Source of the DNA: Peribacillus sp. FSL P2-0133
Lineage (GTDB): Bacteria; Bacillota; Bacilli; Bacillales; DSM-1321
DNA length: 64,000 bases
Direction: 5' to 3'
Assembly (NCBI RefSeq): GCF_037975445.1
Contig: NZ_CP150254.1
Span: 990,001 to 1,054,000 of the forward strand
Below, one piece after another: positions 37,565 to 45,973 of the stretch (position 1 is its first letter; each line of letters opens with the position of its first letter). A program made the translations under genes and the position numbers. Below the pieces are notes generated by a model. It saw nothing but the letters and a program-made list of their open reading frames with translations, made no database searches and was not told the DNA's origin.

Positions 37565-37642
37565 GCTAAAAGGTACTTTGCTTCAGGAGCTGACTAGCAG
37601 CTCCTTTTCTTATGGAAGTAAAGGGAGTTCCATAGGGGGATT
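37565..37642 (+). repeat. Cassette repeat, copy 1 (diverged)
   Basis: After the globin gene: a degenerate first core (AAAGGTAC), a central stem GGAGCTG / CAGCTCC followed by TTTTCTTATGGA, and a last core whose arms TATGGAA / TTCCATA are complementary although the sequence differs from other copies. Confidence 0.65.
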
Positions 37643-37677
37643 ATTAAATAAAATTTAGCTCAAAAGAATGACCACTC

Positions 37678-38289
37678 CTACTCTTCGTAGGAATGGTCCA
37701 AAATAAATTGTTTGAATTTTTGAGTTGCAGGTGATAAATATCTTCCCTCTACCCAAGCAATTCCAATTGTCCGTTGGCAATGCGGACTTTTGATAGGTAT
37801 TTTTGTTATTTTACTTTGGTCTGTCCCCTTTAAATTCGGCAGAATTGAAATTCCCAGTCCAGCAGCGACAAGCCCTGCAACGGTGTCTGCTTCCTCTCCT
37901 TCAAATGTAATCTTAGGTGTAATTCCCGCTTCTTTAAAAGCTTGCTCGATGGTGATACGAAGGGAAAAACCTTTTTTTAAAGAGATAAAAGCTTCATCTG
38001 AAATTTCTTCTAACGTAATATTTTTACGATTAGAGTATTTGTGGGCTTTAGGGACAATAACAAAAAGTTCTTCTTTCCAAAGCTGTCTCCATACAATTGG
38101 TGATTTAATCTCCATTGAAGCAATTAGACAAAGATCGAATTCTCCTGATTGCATCTGATCAATAAGGTTATGGGAGGGACCTTGTCCGAGACGAAAATTG
38201 ATTTTAGGATGGCAGGCACGAAAGGAAGCGAGTAAATCAGGTATATGACTTGTACTTAAAGTGTGCAGAAACCCAACAAACAACTTCAC
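37678..38289 (-). pseudogene. LysR-family regulator lacking its DNA-binding domain
   Basis: 203 residues of a LysR substrate-binding domain (LFVGFLHTLSTSHIPDLLAS, FDLCLIASMEIKSPIVW, GEEADTVAGLVAAGLGISIL). The usual 90-residue N-terminal helix-turn-helix is absent, and no matching frame is found upstream to 38500. The first codon is GTG with no ribosome binding site. It is most simply a 5'-deleted gene. A free effector domain is possible but unlikely. Its former target may have been the divergent CocE-type hydrolase operon. Confidence 0.75.
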
Positions 38290-38870
38290 GATTTTACCAA
38301 TATATTGTTATTAGAAACAGACAAATGATGGATTTAATAATTCCATACTACTACATGAACTAAGGCATGTATTTTTTGCCACGGCTACCACAGATTCAGC
38401 TCTTAATCCCGATATTCCATTAATAATTGCGATCCAACCTCACCGAATTGTTGTTCTGATTCTCATTCTCATAGTCCTAACTTGGATAATATAATGCATT
38501 CTCTTTCATGGAACAATATAGTATTAACCACATCACAACGGAGAAAAGCAGGAACTACTTTTTTATTCTTATAAATATATCACGATACATTAAAAGTGAT
38601 TACATTATGAATAAAAGAAAAGGTGAAGAACAAATCATCTTTTCTTTTTTTGTAAAGGAAAATTTAATCGAAAAATTCCGAAAATTTTAAGTTGTTCATC
38701 ATATCTTCGGGTGATATACTAGATTCACAAATGTAATCATGATTATAAAATTACTATGATTTCTTTGTAATTTCGATTAAAAATTTATAGAAAGCGCTTA
38801 AAGTGAGTTAAAAAATAATGATAATGACTACTTTACGCCGGATGAAAAAAGACTAAAAGGAGGATGAAAA
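38290..38870. other. Intergenic upstream of the CocE-type hydrolase
   Basis: About 580 bp of very AT-rich sequence. A 60-codon frame at 38508-38690 is low-complexity and lacks a binding site. It holds a possible cre site at 38789. Confidence 0.4.
38789..38802. promoter_or_regulatory. Possible catabolite-response (cre) site
   Basis: AGAAAGCGCTTAAA matches 11 of 14 positions of the ideal TGAAAGCGCTTTCA and lies about 70 bp before the hydrolase start. The match is imperfect. Confidence 0.35.
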
Positions 38871-40916
38871 ATGCCAACCGAATATAAAGAAAAAGAAATT
38901 ATCACTAATTTTCCTTATGCGTTTCAAACCATTGAAAACACTTGGATTGTTTTAAAAGATGGAACTAGACTATCAAGTCGTATCTGGTTGCCTGAAGTTA
39001 GGGAAGGTCAAAAAGTGCCTGCCATTTTAGAGTACATTCCTTACAGAAAAACAGACGGTACAAGGGCAAGAGATGAACCGATGCATGGTTATTTTGCCGG
39101 GCACGGGTATGCAGTTGTCAGAGTGGATATGAGAGGTTCGGGAGAATCAGATGGTCTGCTAAGGGATGAATACTTAAAGCAAGAACAAGATGATGCTCTG
39201 GAAGTTATTGATTGGATCTCAAAGCAAAATTGGTGTGATGGAAATATCGGTATGATGGGTAAATCATGGGGGGGCTTTAATTCCCTTCAAGTTGCAGCCA
39301 GAAGACCCAAAAATTTAAAAGCAATTATTACGCTCGGGTTTACCGATGACCGGTATAACAATGATATCCACTATAAAGGCGGCTGCCTCTTAAATGATAA
39401 TTTCTGGTGGGGGGCCATTATGCTAGCCTATCAGTTGCGTCCACTTGACCCTCATGTTGTTGGGGATAGCTGGCGTGAAAAATGGCTGGAAAGATTAGAG
39501 GAAATGCCTTTATGGATGGCGCAATGGATGGAGCACCAAACGAGAGATGCTTATTGGAAGCATGGTTCAGTTTGTGAAAATTACGATGACATTGAAGTGC
39601 CAGTTCTAGCCATCGATGGTTGGGAAGATTCTTATACGAATACCGTATTAAGTTTAATGAAAGGGCTTTCAGTTCCTAGAAAGGGGATTATTGGTCCTTG
39701 GGCACACGTTTACCCTCATGATGGAGTTCCAGGACCAGCAATGGGCTTTTTGCAAGAAGCTGTTAAATGGTGGGACCATTGGCTAAAAGGAAAAGAGAAC
39801 GATGCGATGGATGGACCAATGGTGAATGTATGGCTTGAGGAAAGCATGCCTCCTTCTTCCATTAAACCAGTAAGTAAAGGAGAGTGGGTTGGACTCGATT
39901 CCTGGCCATCAAATGAAGTTCTAAAGAAAACTTATCAATTGACTCATGGTAAATTGCTAGAAGAAAGAGATGAAACAGAAGAGCGAGTGTTATTAAAAAC
40001 ACCTTTAAATCACGGCCTTTTATCAGGTGAATGGATGGGTGCCGGAGTACCGGGTGAAAGTCCGTCAGACCAACGGTTGGATGATGGTATGGCGATGGTA
40101 TTTGAAGGGGAGGTCTTAGAAAGCCCATTAGAAATAGTTGGTTATCCAAGATTTGAAATACACTTAACAAGTGACAAACCAAAGGCAATGCTCTTCGCAC
40201 AACTATCAGATGTGGCACCAGATGGAGCCGTTACCCGTGTTTCTTATGGAGTAATGAATTTAACCCATTTAAATGGACATGATCAAGTAGACTTGTTAAC
40301 CCCTGGTGAAAAGGTAAATGCATTTGTTAATTTAGACTGCTGCGGGCATAAGTTTAAATCCGGGCACCGGGTACGTTTATCTATTGCAACAACTTTTTGG
40401 CCAATGTTTTGGACAATGCCTGAGGATGCAACACTTACTCTGAATCTAGAAACCGCAAAGTTTTCATTACCAATCTTTAAAGGAAGCCGGGTATCTGGAC
40501 CGAATATGAGTCCTCAAAGCGCGCCATTAACTCCGACAACTATGATTTCAGAGGGAAAAGTCGATCGTTCCATTTCATACGATATTTTAACGGATACATG
40601 GACTTGCATAACCGATGGTGTTGGAGGGGTATTTGGTGAAGGGGTCTATCGCTTTGATGACATCGATGTTACGGTTGAACACAATTTGAGACGAGAGTTG
40701 ACATTAAGTAATGCTAATCCTCTTTCCGCGAAATATAGCATTTGTCAAAAAATGAGAATTGGCCGTGAGGGTTGGTGGATTGACGCTGACATTACCGTTA
40801 CGCAAACTTCTGATGCAGAAAACTTTATGATTGTTGGGGAAATGGATGTTAAAGAAAACGACCGACCGGCATTTCATAAGAATTGGGATCAAAAGATTGA
40901 ACGTTTAGGACTTTAA
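38871..40916 (+). CDS. CocE/NonD-family alpha/beta hydrolase
   Basis: A 681-residue hydrolase of the CocE/X-Pro dipeptidyl-peptidase (S15) group. The catalytic domain shows VRVDMRGSGESDG and the nucleophile serine in MMGKSWGGFNS. The later DGWEDSY and PWAHVYPHD regions fit the acid and histidine. A C-terminal jelly-roll domain (PLEIVGYPRFEIHLTSDK onward) is present. Members hydrolyse esters, beta-lactams or peptides; the substrate here is unknown. ATG at 38871 follows AAAAGGAGGATG. The MFS gene starts 26 bp downstream, so both work together, probably on an imported ester or amide. Confidence 0.92.
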   Translation: MPTEYKEKEIITNFPYAFQTIENTWIVLKDGTRLSSRIWLPEVREGQKVPAILEYIPYRKTDGTRARDEPMHGYFAGHGYAVVRVDMRGSGESDGLLRDEYLKQEQDDALEVIDWISKQNWCDGNIGMMGKSWGGFNSLQVAARRPKNLKAIITLGFTDDRYNNDIHYKGGCLLNDNFWWGAIMLAYQLRPLDPHVVGDSWREKWLERLEEMPLWMAQWMEHQTRDAYWKHGSVCENYDDIEVPVLAIDGWEDSYTNTVLSLMKGLSVPRKGIIGPWAHVYPHDGVPGPAMGFLQEAVKWWDHWLKGKENDAMDGPMVNVWLEESMPPSSIKPVSKGEWVGLDSWPSNEVLKKTYQLTHGKLLEERDETEERVLLKTPLNHGLLSGEWMGAGVPGESPSDQRLDDGMAMVFEGEVLESPLEIVGYPRFEIHLTSDKPKAMLFAQLSDVAPDGAVTRVSYGVMNLTHLNGHDQVDLLTPGEKVNAFVNLDCCGHKFKSGHRVRLSIATTFWPMFWTMPEDATLTLNLETAKFSLPIFKGSRVSGPNMSPQSAPLTPTTMISEGKVDRSISYDILTDTWTCITDGVGGVFGEGVYRFDDIDVTVEHNLRRELTLSNANPLSAKYSICQKMRIGREGWWIDADITVTQTSDAENFMIVGEMDVKENDRPAFHKNWDQKIERLGL

Positions 40917-40942
40917 AAAGCCAGCGATTGGAGAGAAAAGAG

Positions 40943-42235
40943 ATGAAAGGAAAACTAAGGAAAAATATACCTACTCTAGTCATTTTAATCATTGCAGGTG
41001 AAATGATTTATACATTGCCTTATTTTCGAAACTATTATTATGATGTATTCTTAAATGCCTTTCACTTAACCAATACACAAATGGGTACGCTTGGTAGTGC
41101 GTATGGAGTTTGCTGTTTGATTTCCTATATCTTTGGAGGGTATGTGGCAGATCGATGGAGAACGAAGCACTTGTTGTCAATATCCTTATTTGCGACAGGG
41201 ATTCTAGGCTTTACTTTACTATTGTATCCCCCTTACCCTGTGTTGCTGCTAATCTATGCAGCTTGGGGTATAACATCCATCATGACCTTTTGGGTAGCGT
41301 TAATAAAAGCCGTCCGTTCGTTAGCAGCTGAAAATGAACAAGGAAAAGCATTCGGCTTTTTTGAAGGCGGACGCGGTGCTGCCAAAGTTATCGAATCTGC
41401 TTTGGTATTAGGACTCTTTGCCTTTTTAGCAAAGCAACTGAGTGACAAGCTGGCATTGTCCTCTGTGATTATTTTCTATTCCGTGATGTGTATTCTTTTA
41501 GGGATCATGATTATGTTACTTTATAAGGAACCTGATGGTAACAACAGTAGTGATGAAATAAAAGAAAAGGCAAATAAAAAATTTGATTGGGCAATACTTT
41601 TGAGGATTCTCAAAATGCCAACAACCTGGTTGGCAGCCATTCTTATTTTAACGTCTTATGCGATGATTAATAGTTTCTATTATATTACGCCATATGCAAC
41701 GGCCGCCTTTGGCGCTTCAACAATAATTGCCGCTGCTTTGGGTTACTTTTCACAATACTGTCGCCCAATCGGAAGTTTTGGCTCTGGCATTATCGGGGAT
41801 CGAATTGGTATTTCGAATATGGTCATAATTGGCTATTGTGTTCTGGCAATCGGTTTAGCTGCTCTCATCGTATTACCCGGAAAGCCTTCTTTCATCTTAT
41901 TACTGTTAGTTTTTATAGCAATTATTTATATATCAATGTATGCATTACAGGCAACGCACTTCGCTATTTTAGTGGAAGGAGACTATCCTGTCGAAACAAC
42001 AGGAACAGTTGCCATGCCCTTGATGATTATTGGGTATAGTGGAGAAATCTTTATGCCAATTGTTGCAGGTGCTTGTTTGGATCACTGGAGTGGTACAGAC
42101 GGTTATAAGGTATTATTTACTATTTTATTAGCCTTGACGATTGTTGGGTTGATTACGGCTATAATTTGGCAAAGAGTAACGAAAGAAAAACGAAAAGAGA
42201 TTAAGCTTCAGAAGAGAGAAATGAAAGCAAGTTAG
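40943..42235 (+). CDS. MFS transporter
   Basis: A 430-residue major facilitator permease with twelve predicted helices. The signature loop is GGYVADRWRTKHLL between helices 2 and 3, and the second-half repeat is GSGIIGDRIGISNM. ATG at 40943 is 9 bases after TTGGAG; the TTG at 40928 overlaps that site. It is cotranscribed with the CocE-type hydrolase, and a TetR gene follows. Uptake of the hydrolase substrate is the natural inference. Confidence 0.93.
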   Translation: MKGKLRKNIPTLVILIIAGEMIYTLPYFRNYYYDVFLNAFHLTNTQMGTLGSAYGVCCLISYIFGGYVADRWRTKHLLSISLFATGILGFTLLLYPPYPVLLLIYAAWGITSIMTFWVALIKAVRSLAAENEQGKAFGFFEGGRGAAKVIESALVLGLFAFLAKQLSDKLALSSVIIFYSVMCILLGIMIMLLYKEPDGNNSSDEIKEKANKKFDWAILLRILKMPTTWLAAILILTSYAMINSFYYITPYATAAFGASTIIAAALGYFSQYCRPIGSFGSGIIGDRIGISNMVIIGYCVLAIGLAALIVLPGKPSFILLLLVFIAIIYISMYALQATHFAILVEGDYPVETTGTVAMPLMIIGYSGEIFMPIVAGACLDHWSGTDGYKVLFTILLALTIVGLITAIIWQRVTKEKRKEIKLQKREMKAS

Positions 42236-42308
42236 CAAAAACAAGAGGATTAAAAGGCTGCCAAGTGATAGAATAATGAGGTTTTCTTAAAAATCCCCAA
42301 AAATGTAA

Positions 42309-42352
42309 AGAGGCTGGCGATAAACGTTTTGTTTTTTGCCAGCTTTTTATTT
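42309..42352 (+). terminator. Terminator after the hydrolase/MFS operon
   Basis: GAGGCTGGC pairs with GCCAGCTTTT across a loop of about 20 bases, followed by TTTTTAT. Confidence 0.8.
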
Positions 42353-42552
42353 TTATACGTTTCTATTGTGGGCTAATGTTCTTTCGGCTTCCCTGCCATA
42401 GTTTGGTATAATTTATCCATCAGCACTTTATTGATTGGCACGCCACTTAAAATATAGATAAGAAAACAGGAAGCTTTGTTTTAAAGGGTTCAGTAAGGCC
42501 ATCTATAATCGAAATGGACCTATATCTTTTTAAAAATGTGAGGGGAATAGAT

Positions 42553-43242
42553 ATGAAAAAAAAAGAAATACAAATGGGCCGCATGTGGAAATACTTTGTG
42601 GACGCAACAGCTGAAATTATCGAAGAAGAAGGTTTAGAGAATGTAACAATAAGGAAAGTTGCGGATAAAGCGGGCTATAATAGCGCAACCATTTATAATT
42701 ATTTTTCTGAGGTCTCCCATTTGATTTTTTTCGCTTCAATGAAATTCTTGAAATGCTACACAGATGAGGTAGCTCTTTATATTGAAAAAGGAAAAGATCC
42801 AATTGAAAAGTACTTATTAGCATGGGAATGTTTTTGTAATCACTCTTTTCAGCAACCACAAATTTTCCATGCGGTTTTTATTATGGACCTAGCTGATCAA
42901 CCTGAAAAGCTACTCGAAGACTATTATAAAATCTATCCGTCTGATTTGATTAACATTCCTGAAGAATTAAAGACTATCCTATTCGAACGTAATGTGTCAA
43001 AAAGAGGGAGATCCTTTTTAGAAATTGCACTAAGAGAGGGCTACATTAAAGAAGAAAACGTTGATGCGATTAATGAATTAACCATTTTAGTATGGCAGGG
43101 AATGTTTACAAATATTTTAAATAATCGCAAAAGCTACGATTTTCAAACGGCTGCAAAAATCACCATGAACTATATAACAGAGATTGTACACAACGCAAAT
43201 CTATTTCATTTTAAAAAATGGGATCATGCCAATCAGCAGTAG
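42553..43242 (+). CDS. TetR-family transcriptional regulator
   Basis: A 229-residue regulator with an N-terminal TetR helix-turn-helix (about residues 8-55; ATAEIIEEEGLENVTIRKVA, then GYNSATIYNYF) and a helical ligand-binding domain. ATG at 42553 follows TGAGGGG; the upstream in-frame ATG at 42514 lacks a binding site. It has its own promoter region after the MFS terminator and is a likely regulator of the hydrolase/MFS pair. Confidence 0.92.
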   Translation: MKKKEIQMGRMWKYFVDATAEIIEEEGLENVTIRKVADKAGYNSATIYNYFSEVSHLIFFASMKFLKCYTDEVALYIEKGKDPIEKYLLAWECFCNHSFQQPQIFHAVFIMDLADQPEKLLEDYYKIYPSDLINIPEELKTILFERNVSKRGRSFLEIALREGYIKEENVDAINELTILVWQGMFTNILNNRKSYDFQTAAKITMNYITEIVHNANLFHFKKWDHANQQ

Positions 43243-43700
43243 CATTCTTTTACCATCCTTTTGACACATACAAATTTACGATATATTGGTTTTCGCAGCG
43301 ACATCGAAAAAGCCCTCCTCTATTGATTGAGAAGGCTTGGGATAAGGATATTTATTTTAGTATTTCTGTTATTTCTTGTTTACCTTCGATAATCTTCCTA
43401 ATGCAAAGGCACCGTCTGCTAAGAGCGCATTTCTTGCCCCAGAAACGCGCCCTTTTCTTGGATAACTTAGGTCGTTGAAACGGGGACATACGTTTATAGG
43501 TATCTTTCTAGTGATTTTAGTTGCAATTATTGGATATAGATAAGAAGCAAAGATAATCGGATTTTCTACTCCCAAATACCTTTTAATTATCAGGTGATAC
43601 TTCCAAAAAAGGTGAGGGAAATTTGGAGCAGTAGCAGACGTTGCATTAAAAAAATTAATGTGGGGTGAAGAAATACTTTCACATAATCACAATTATCGCA
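43243..43700. other. Intergenic, possible small gene remnants
   Basis: On the minus strand near 43375-43480 the frame reads RKGRVSGARNALLADGAFAL and ends shortly after. It looks protein-like but has no credible start, so it may be a fragment. Nothing else is supported. Confidence 0.35.
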
Positions 43701-43738
43701 AAAAAAGAGGTCGGGATACTTATCCCGACCTCTTTTTT
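43701..43738. terminator. Strong bidirectional terminator downstream of the DoxX gene
   Basis: An 18-bp stem (43701-43718 with 43721-43738) contains GAGGTCGGGATA / TATCCCGACCTC, with A and T runs at its ends. Confidence 0.92.
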
Positions 43739-43754
43739 AATACTCTACTCTTTG

Positions 43755-44264
43755 TTAAGCTACCTTCTTTTCCTCTATTGTTTTGTTAGTAAATAGTTTT
43801 TCTTTAAGAGTAGGTATAATCATGCCATCTACCCCATACCTTCCTGCATTCATAGCAGAAACAAGGATAAACATAGATAATAGAACAAGTTGTGGATTGG
43901 TACTTGTCGTGCCACTAAACAGATAAGAGAAGTTCATAACTAGACCAAAAAAGACAGCTGTTTTAGTGAAACAACCCAGCAATAATCCTATCCCGACGAG
44001 GAATTCTCCCCAAGGTACTAACGTATTGAATATCTCTACATTAGGAATGGCTACATTTTCAAGGAATGCAACCCACCATCCCTGAACAGCCGGATGCTCT
44101 CCAGTTGAATTTGCCAACGCACCCTGTAAGAAACCAGAAGCATCAAATTGTCCGCCTGTTAATTTCCCCCAGCCAGCCATAACCCATGTATATCCGAGAT
44201 ACACACGCAACACAGCTAAAAGAATGGAGACATTTTTGTTAAGCCTTAAAAGATCAATAAACAT
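43755..44264 (-). CDS. DoxX-family membrane protein
   Basis: A 169-residue membrane protein of the DoxX family with four hydrophobic segments (SILLAVLRVYLGYTWVMAGW, FLVGIGLLLGCFTKTAVFFG and others) and the family pattern LRxxLGxxWxxAGxxK. Functions range from thiosulfate:quinone oxidoreductase subunits to unknown stress roles. ATG at 44264 follows GGGAGGA; the longer frame to 44333 runs into the operator-like site. A Fur-box-like element lies about 55 bp upstream, which suggests iron control. Confidence 0.9.
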   Translation of the reverse strand: MFIDLLRLNKNVSILLAVLRVYLGYTWVMAGWGKLTGGQFDASGFLQGALANSTGEHPAVQGWWVAFLENVAIPNVEIFNTLVPWGEFLVGIGLLLGCFTKTAVFFGLVMNFSYLFSGTTSTNPQLVLLSMFILVSAMNAGRYGVDGMIIPTLKEKLFTNKTIEEKKVA

Positions 44265-44317
44265 ACTTTTCCTCCCTATAAATAAAAAATAATGACTAGG
44301 AGATATAATAACATAAT

Positions 44318-44338
44318 TGAAAACGATTTTCATTATCG
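44318..44338. promoter_or_regulatory. Fur-box-like operator upstream of doxX
   Basis: TGAAAACGATTTTCA is a 7-1-7 inverted repeat close to the Bacillus Fur consensus TGATAATNATTATCA and is followed by TTATC. Its position in the promoter of the DoxX gene makes iron repression plausible. Confidence 0.5.
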
Positions 44339-44410
44339 ATTATGTAAATATTATATAAATAATCCCCTTTTAATACAATTTGAGGTAATATAGACCACAC
44401 TAAGGATACA

Positions 44411-44480
44411 TAGAAGATCGGAGCTGTCTTTAAGGCAGCTCTTTACTTATGGAACTAGAGGGGCAGGATAGTTGAAGAAC
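44411..44480 (+). repeat. Cassette repeat, copy 2
   Basis: The tail of a first core (GAAGATC) leads to the central stem GAGCTG / CAGCTC with loop, CTTTACTTATGGAACTA, and a last core with GGGGCAG and AGTTGAAGAA. The central part matches copy 13 almost exactly. Confidence 0.8.
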
Positions 44481-44557
44481 GAATATGGTTTTTTGTGGTA
44501 AAATAAACTTTATTACCTTCATTAAGAGTCTACTTTCAATATGAAATTAGATGATAG

Positions 44558-44743
44558 ATGGGAGATATTCTATTTATATTAATAATTGCTTTTGCTAGGG
44601 TAATTATTGCTATTACCGGTTTCATTTTTATATTAGGTCGAAGGATATTTGAACCGAAGAAAGAGCTACAACAAAGAATTGTTAATCTCGAAGAAGAGGT
44701 TTGGAAATTAAAATTCAAAAATAACAATCTAAGCAAGCTTTAA
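44558..44743 (+). CDS. Small membrane/coiled-coil protein (DUF4083-like?)
   Basis: A 61-residue protein with one N-terminal transmembrane segment (ILFILIIAFARVIIAITGFI) and a charged coiled-coil tail (KKELQQRIVNLEEEVWKLKF). The layout resembles the small DUF4083 proteins of Bacillus, but I am not certain. A stop lies directly before ATG 44558 and no clear ribosome binding site is seen. It lies about 80 bp after a copy of the modular repeat, in the repeat's direction. Confidence 0.5.
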   Translation: MGDILFILIIAFARVIIAITGFIFILGRRIFEPKKELQQRIVNLEEEVWKLKFKNNNLSKL

Positions 44744-44838
44744 TGATCAGGTTACAGAGGAAGTCTTAACTGTTCAGTGTCAAATTATTAACTCAAATCA
44801 GATATTTCAATTAAAGTGAGAGGTAAATGTAAATATGT

Positions 44839-45633
44839 ATGTTAAAGAATCAGCTTTCAGTTGAGTTAAAACGAGCCTATTCTGAAAAGAATCTATTTAT
44901 ATGGTTATCGATTATTTTTTTTCTTCCAACCATATCATTTTTTTCAATGATACATGGGTACATATTTCATGAACCAATAGAATTATTTCAATCAATTATT
45001 TCTGCATTCATTCCATTACTTTTTCCTGTTTTCATTCTCATTATTTATTTGCCTGATCTTTGGTATGAACAAAAAAATAACTTTATTTCATACACTCAAC
45101 CTAGAGTCTCGCTTAGAATCTATATACTAAGCAAAGGACTAATAAACGCATTTTTAACGTGCTTTATAACATTTTTAATGATTTTTCTTTCTTTTGTTTT
45201 TGCGAGGTATATAGAACCAAACTTAGGTATTATAAATTATGTAACTTCCAGTGGAGGTCAGTCTGCAGTTACATTTTCTCAGCTCTTATCGGTTGGGGAT
45301 TTCACATATGGTCTTGTATATTCACTGCGGGTTTCCATTAACGCAATAGTATATTCCACTATTGCATATCTACTAATGCTCCTCAAAAGATCCAATTTTA
45401 TTGCTTTATCCGTTCCATTCGTTTTTCACCATGTTTTTAACTTTGTATCGGGTGTGCTAGGTGTACCAAATTTTTCACCATTAAGCACGATTTTCCCATT
45501 CAGTATTGATCAACAGCCTTTATGGACTGTACTAATTCCGTTTTCATTTCTTTTAATTAGTTTAATAGCTCTCTTATTATTCGCACTAAGTAAACGAGGC
45601 GGAATTGGTGATATAATCCATGGAACAACGTAA
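44839..45633 (+). CDS. ABC-2-type membrane subunit without an ATPase gene
   Basis: A 264-residue protein with six or so hydrophobic segments in the layout of ABC-2 transporter permeases: a short cytoplasmic start (MLKNQLSVELKRAYSEKN), a first helix, then clusters at about 45-70, 100-125, 165-190 and 240-258. No ATP-binding subunit lies beside it, so it is an orphan, may use a partner elsewhere, or is a remnant of a larger operon. The ribosome binding site (GAGAGG) is rather far from ATG 44839. Confidence 0.65.
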   Translation: MLKNQLSVELKRAYSEKNLFIWLSIIFFLPTISFFSMIHGYIFHEPIELFQSIISAFIPLLFPVFILIIYLPDLWYEQKNNFISYTQPRVSLRIYILSKGLINAFLTCFITFLMIFLSFVFARYIEPNLGIINYVTSSGGQSAVTFSQLLSVGDFTYGLVYSLRVSINAIVYSTIAYLLMLLKRSNFIALSVPFVFHHVFNFVSGVLGVPNFSPLSTIFPFSIDQQPLWTVLIPFSFLLISLIALLLFALSKRGGIGDIIHGTT

Positions 45634-45680
45634 ATATCGGGTGAAGAGGTTATAAAGGGTTACCTTGCTCGACAAGAAAA

Positions 45681-45722
45681 GAATCCATTTTAATCAATCT
45701 TATTTCAAAATGGATTCTTATT
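45681..45722 (+). terminator. Terminator after the ABC-2-type gene
   Basis: GAATCCATTTT / AAAATGGATTC (45681-45691, 45707-45717) is followed by TTATTATT. Confidence 0.75.
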
Positions 45723-45973
45723 ATTTACGCTGGAATATGGGGGGCAGGTGAAAATTTTGATCAAGCTTGATTCCAAAATACACTTAGATCTAAATTAGTT
45801 CTTTATTTTATTAAATCGACTTACTGATCATTTATCAGTTCCTATATATTCAACTTTTAGGGAATTTTCCACCTGATAATTATCCTCATAATACATTGCA
45901 TTTTTCAATCTTCATTCCTTTACCCATTCCAAGTTTCTTCAAAATAGAGAATATGAGCTACAGTACCATACTC
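45723..45973. other. Intergenic, no supported gene
   Basis: AT-rich sequence between convergent units; nothing recognised. Confidence 0.4.

Noticed and set aside
38508..38690. 60-codon frame before the CocE-type gene
   Set aside because: Low-complexity AT-rich sequence with no binding site.
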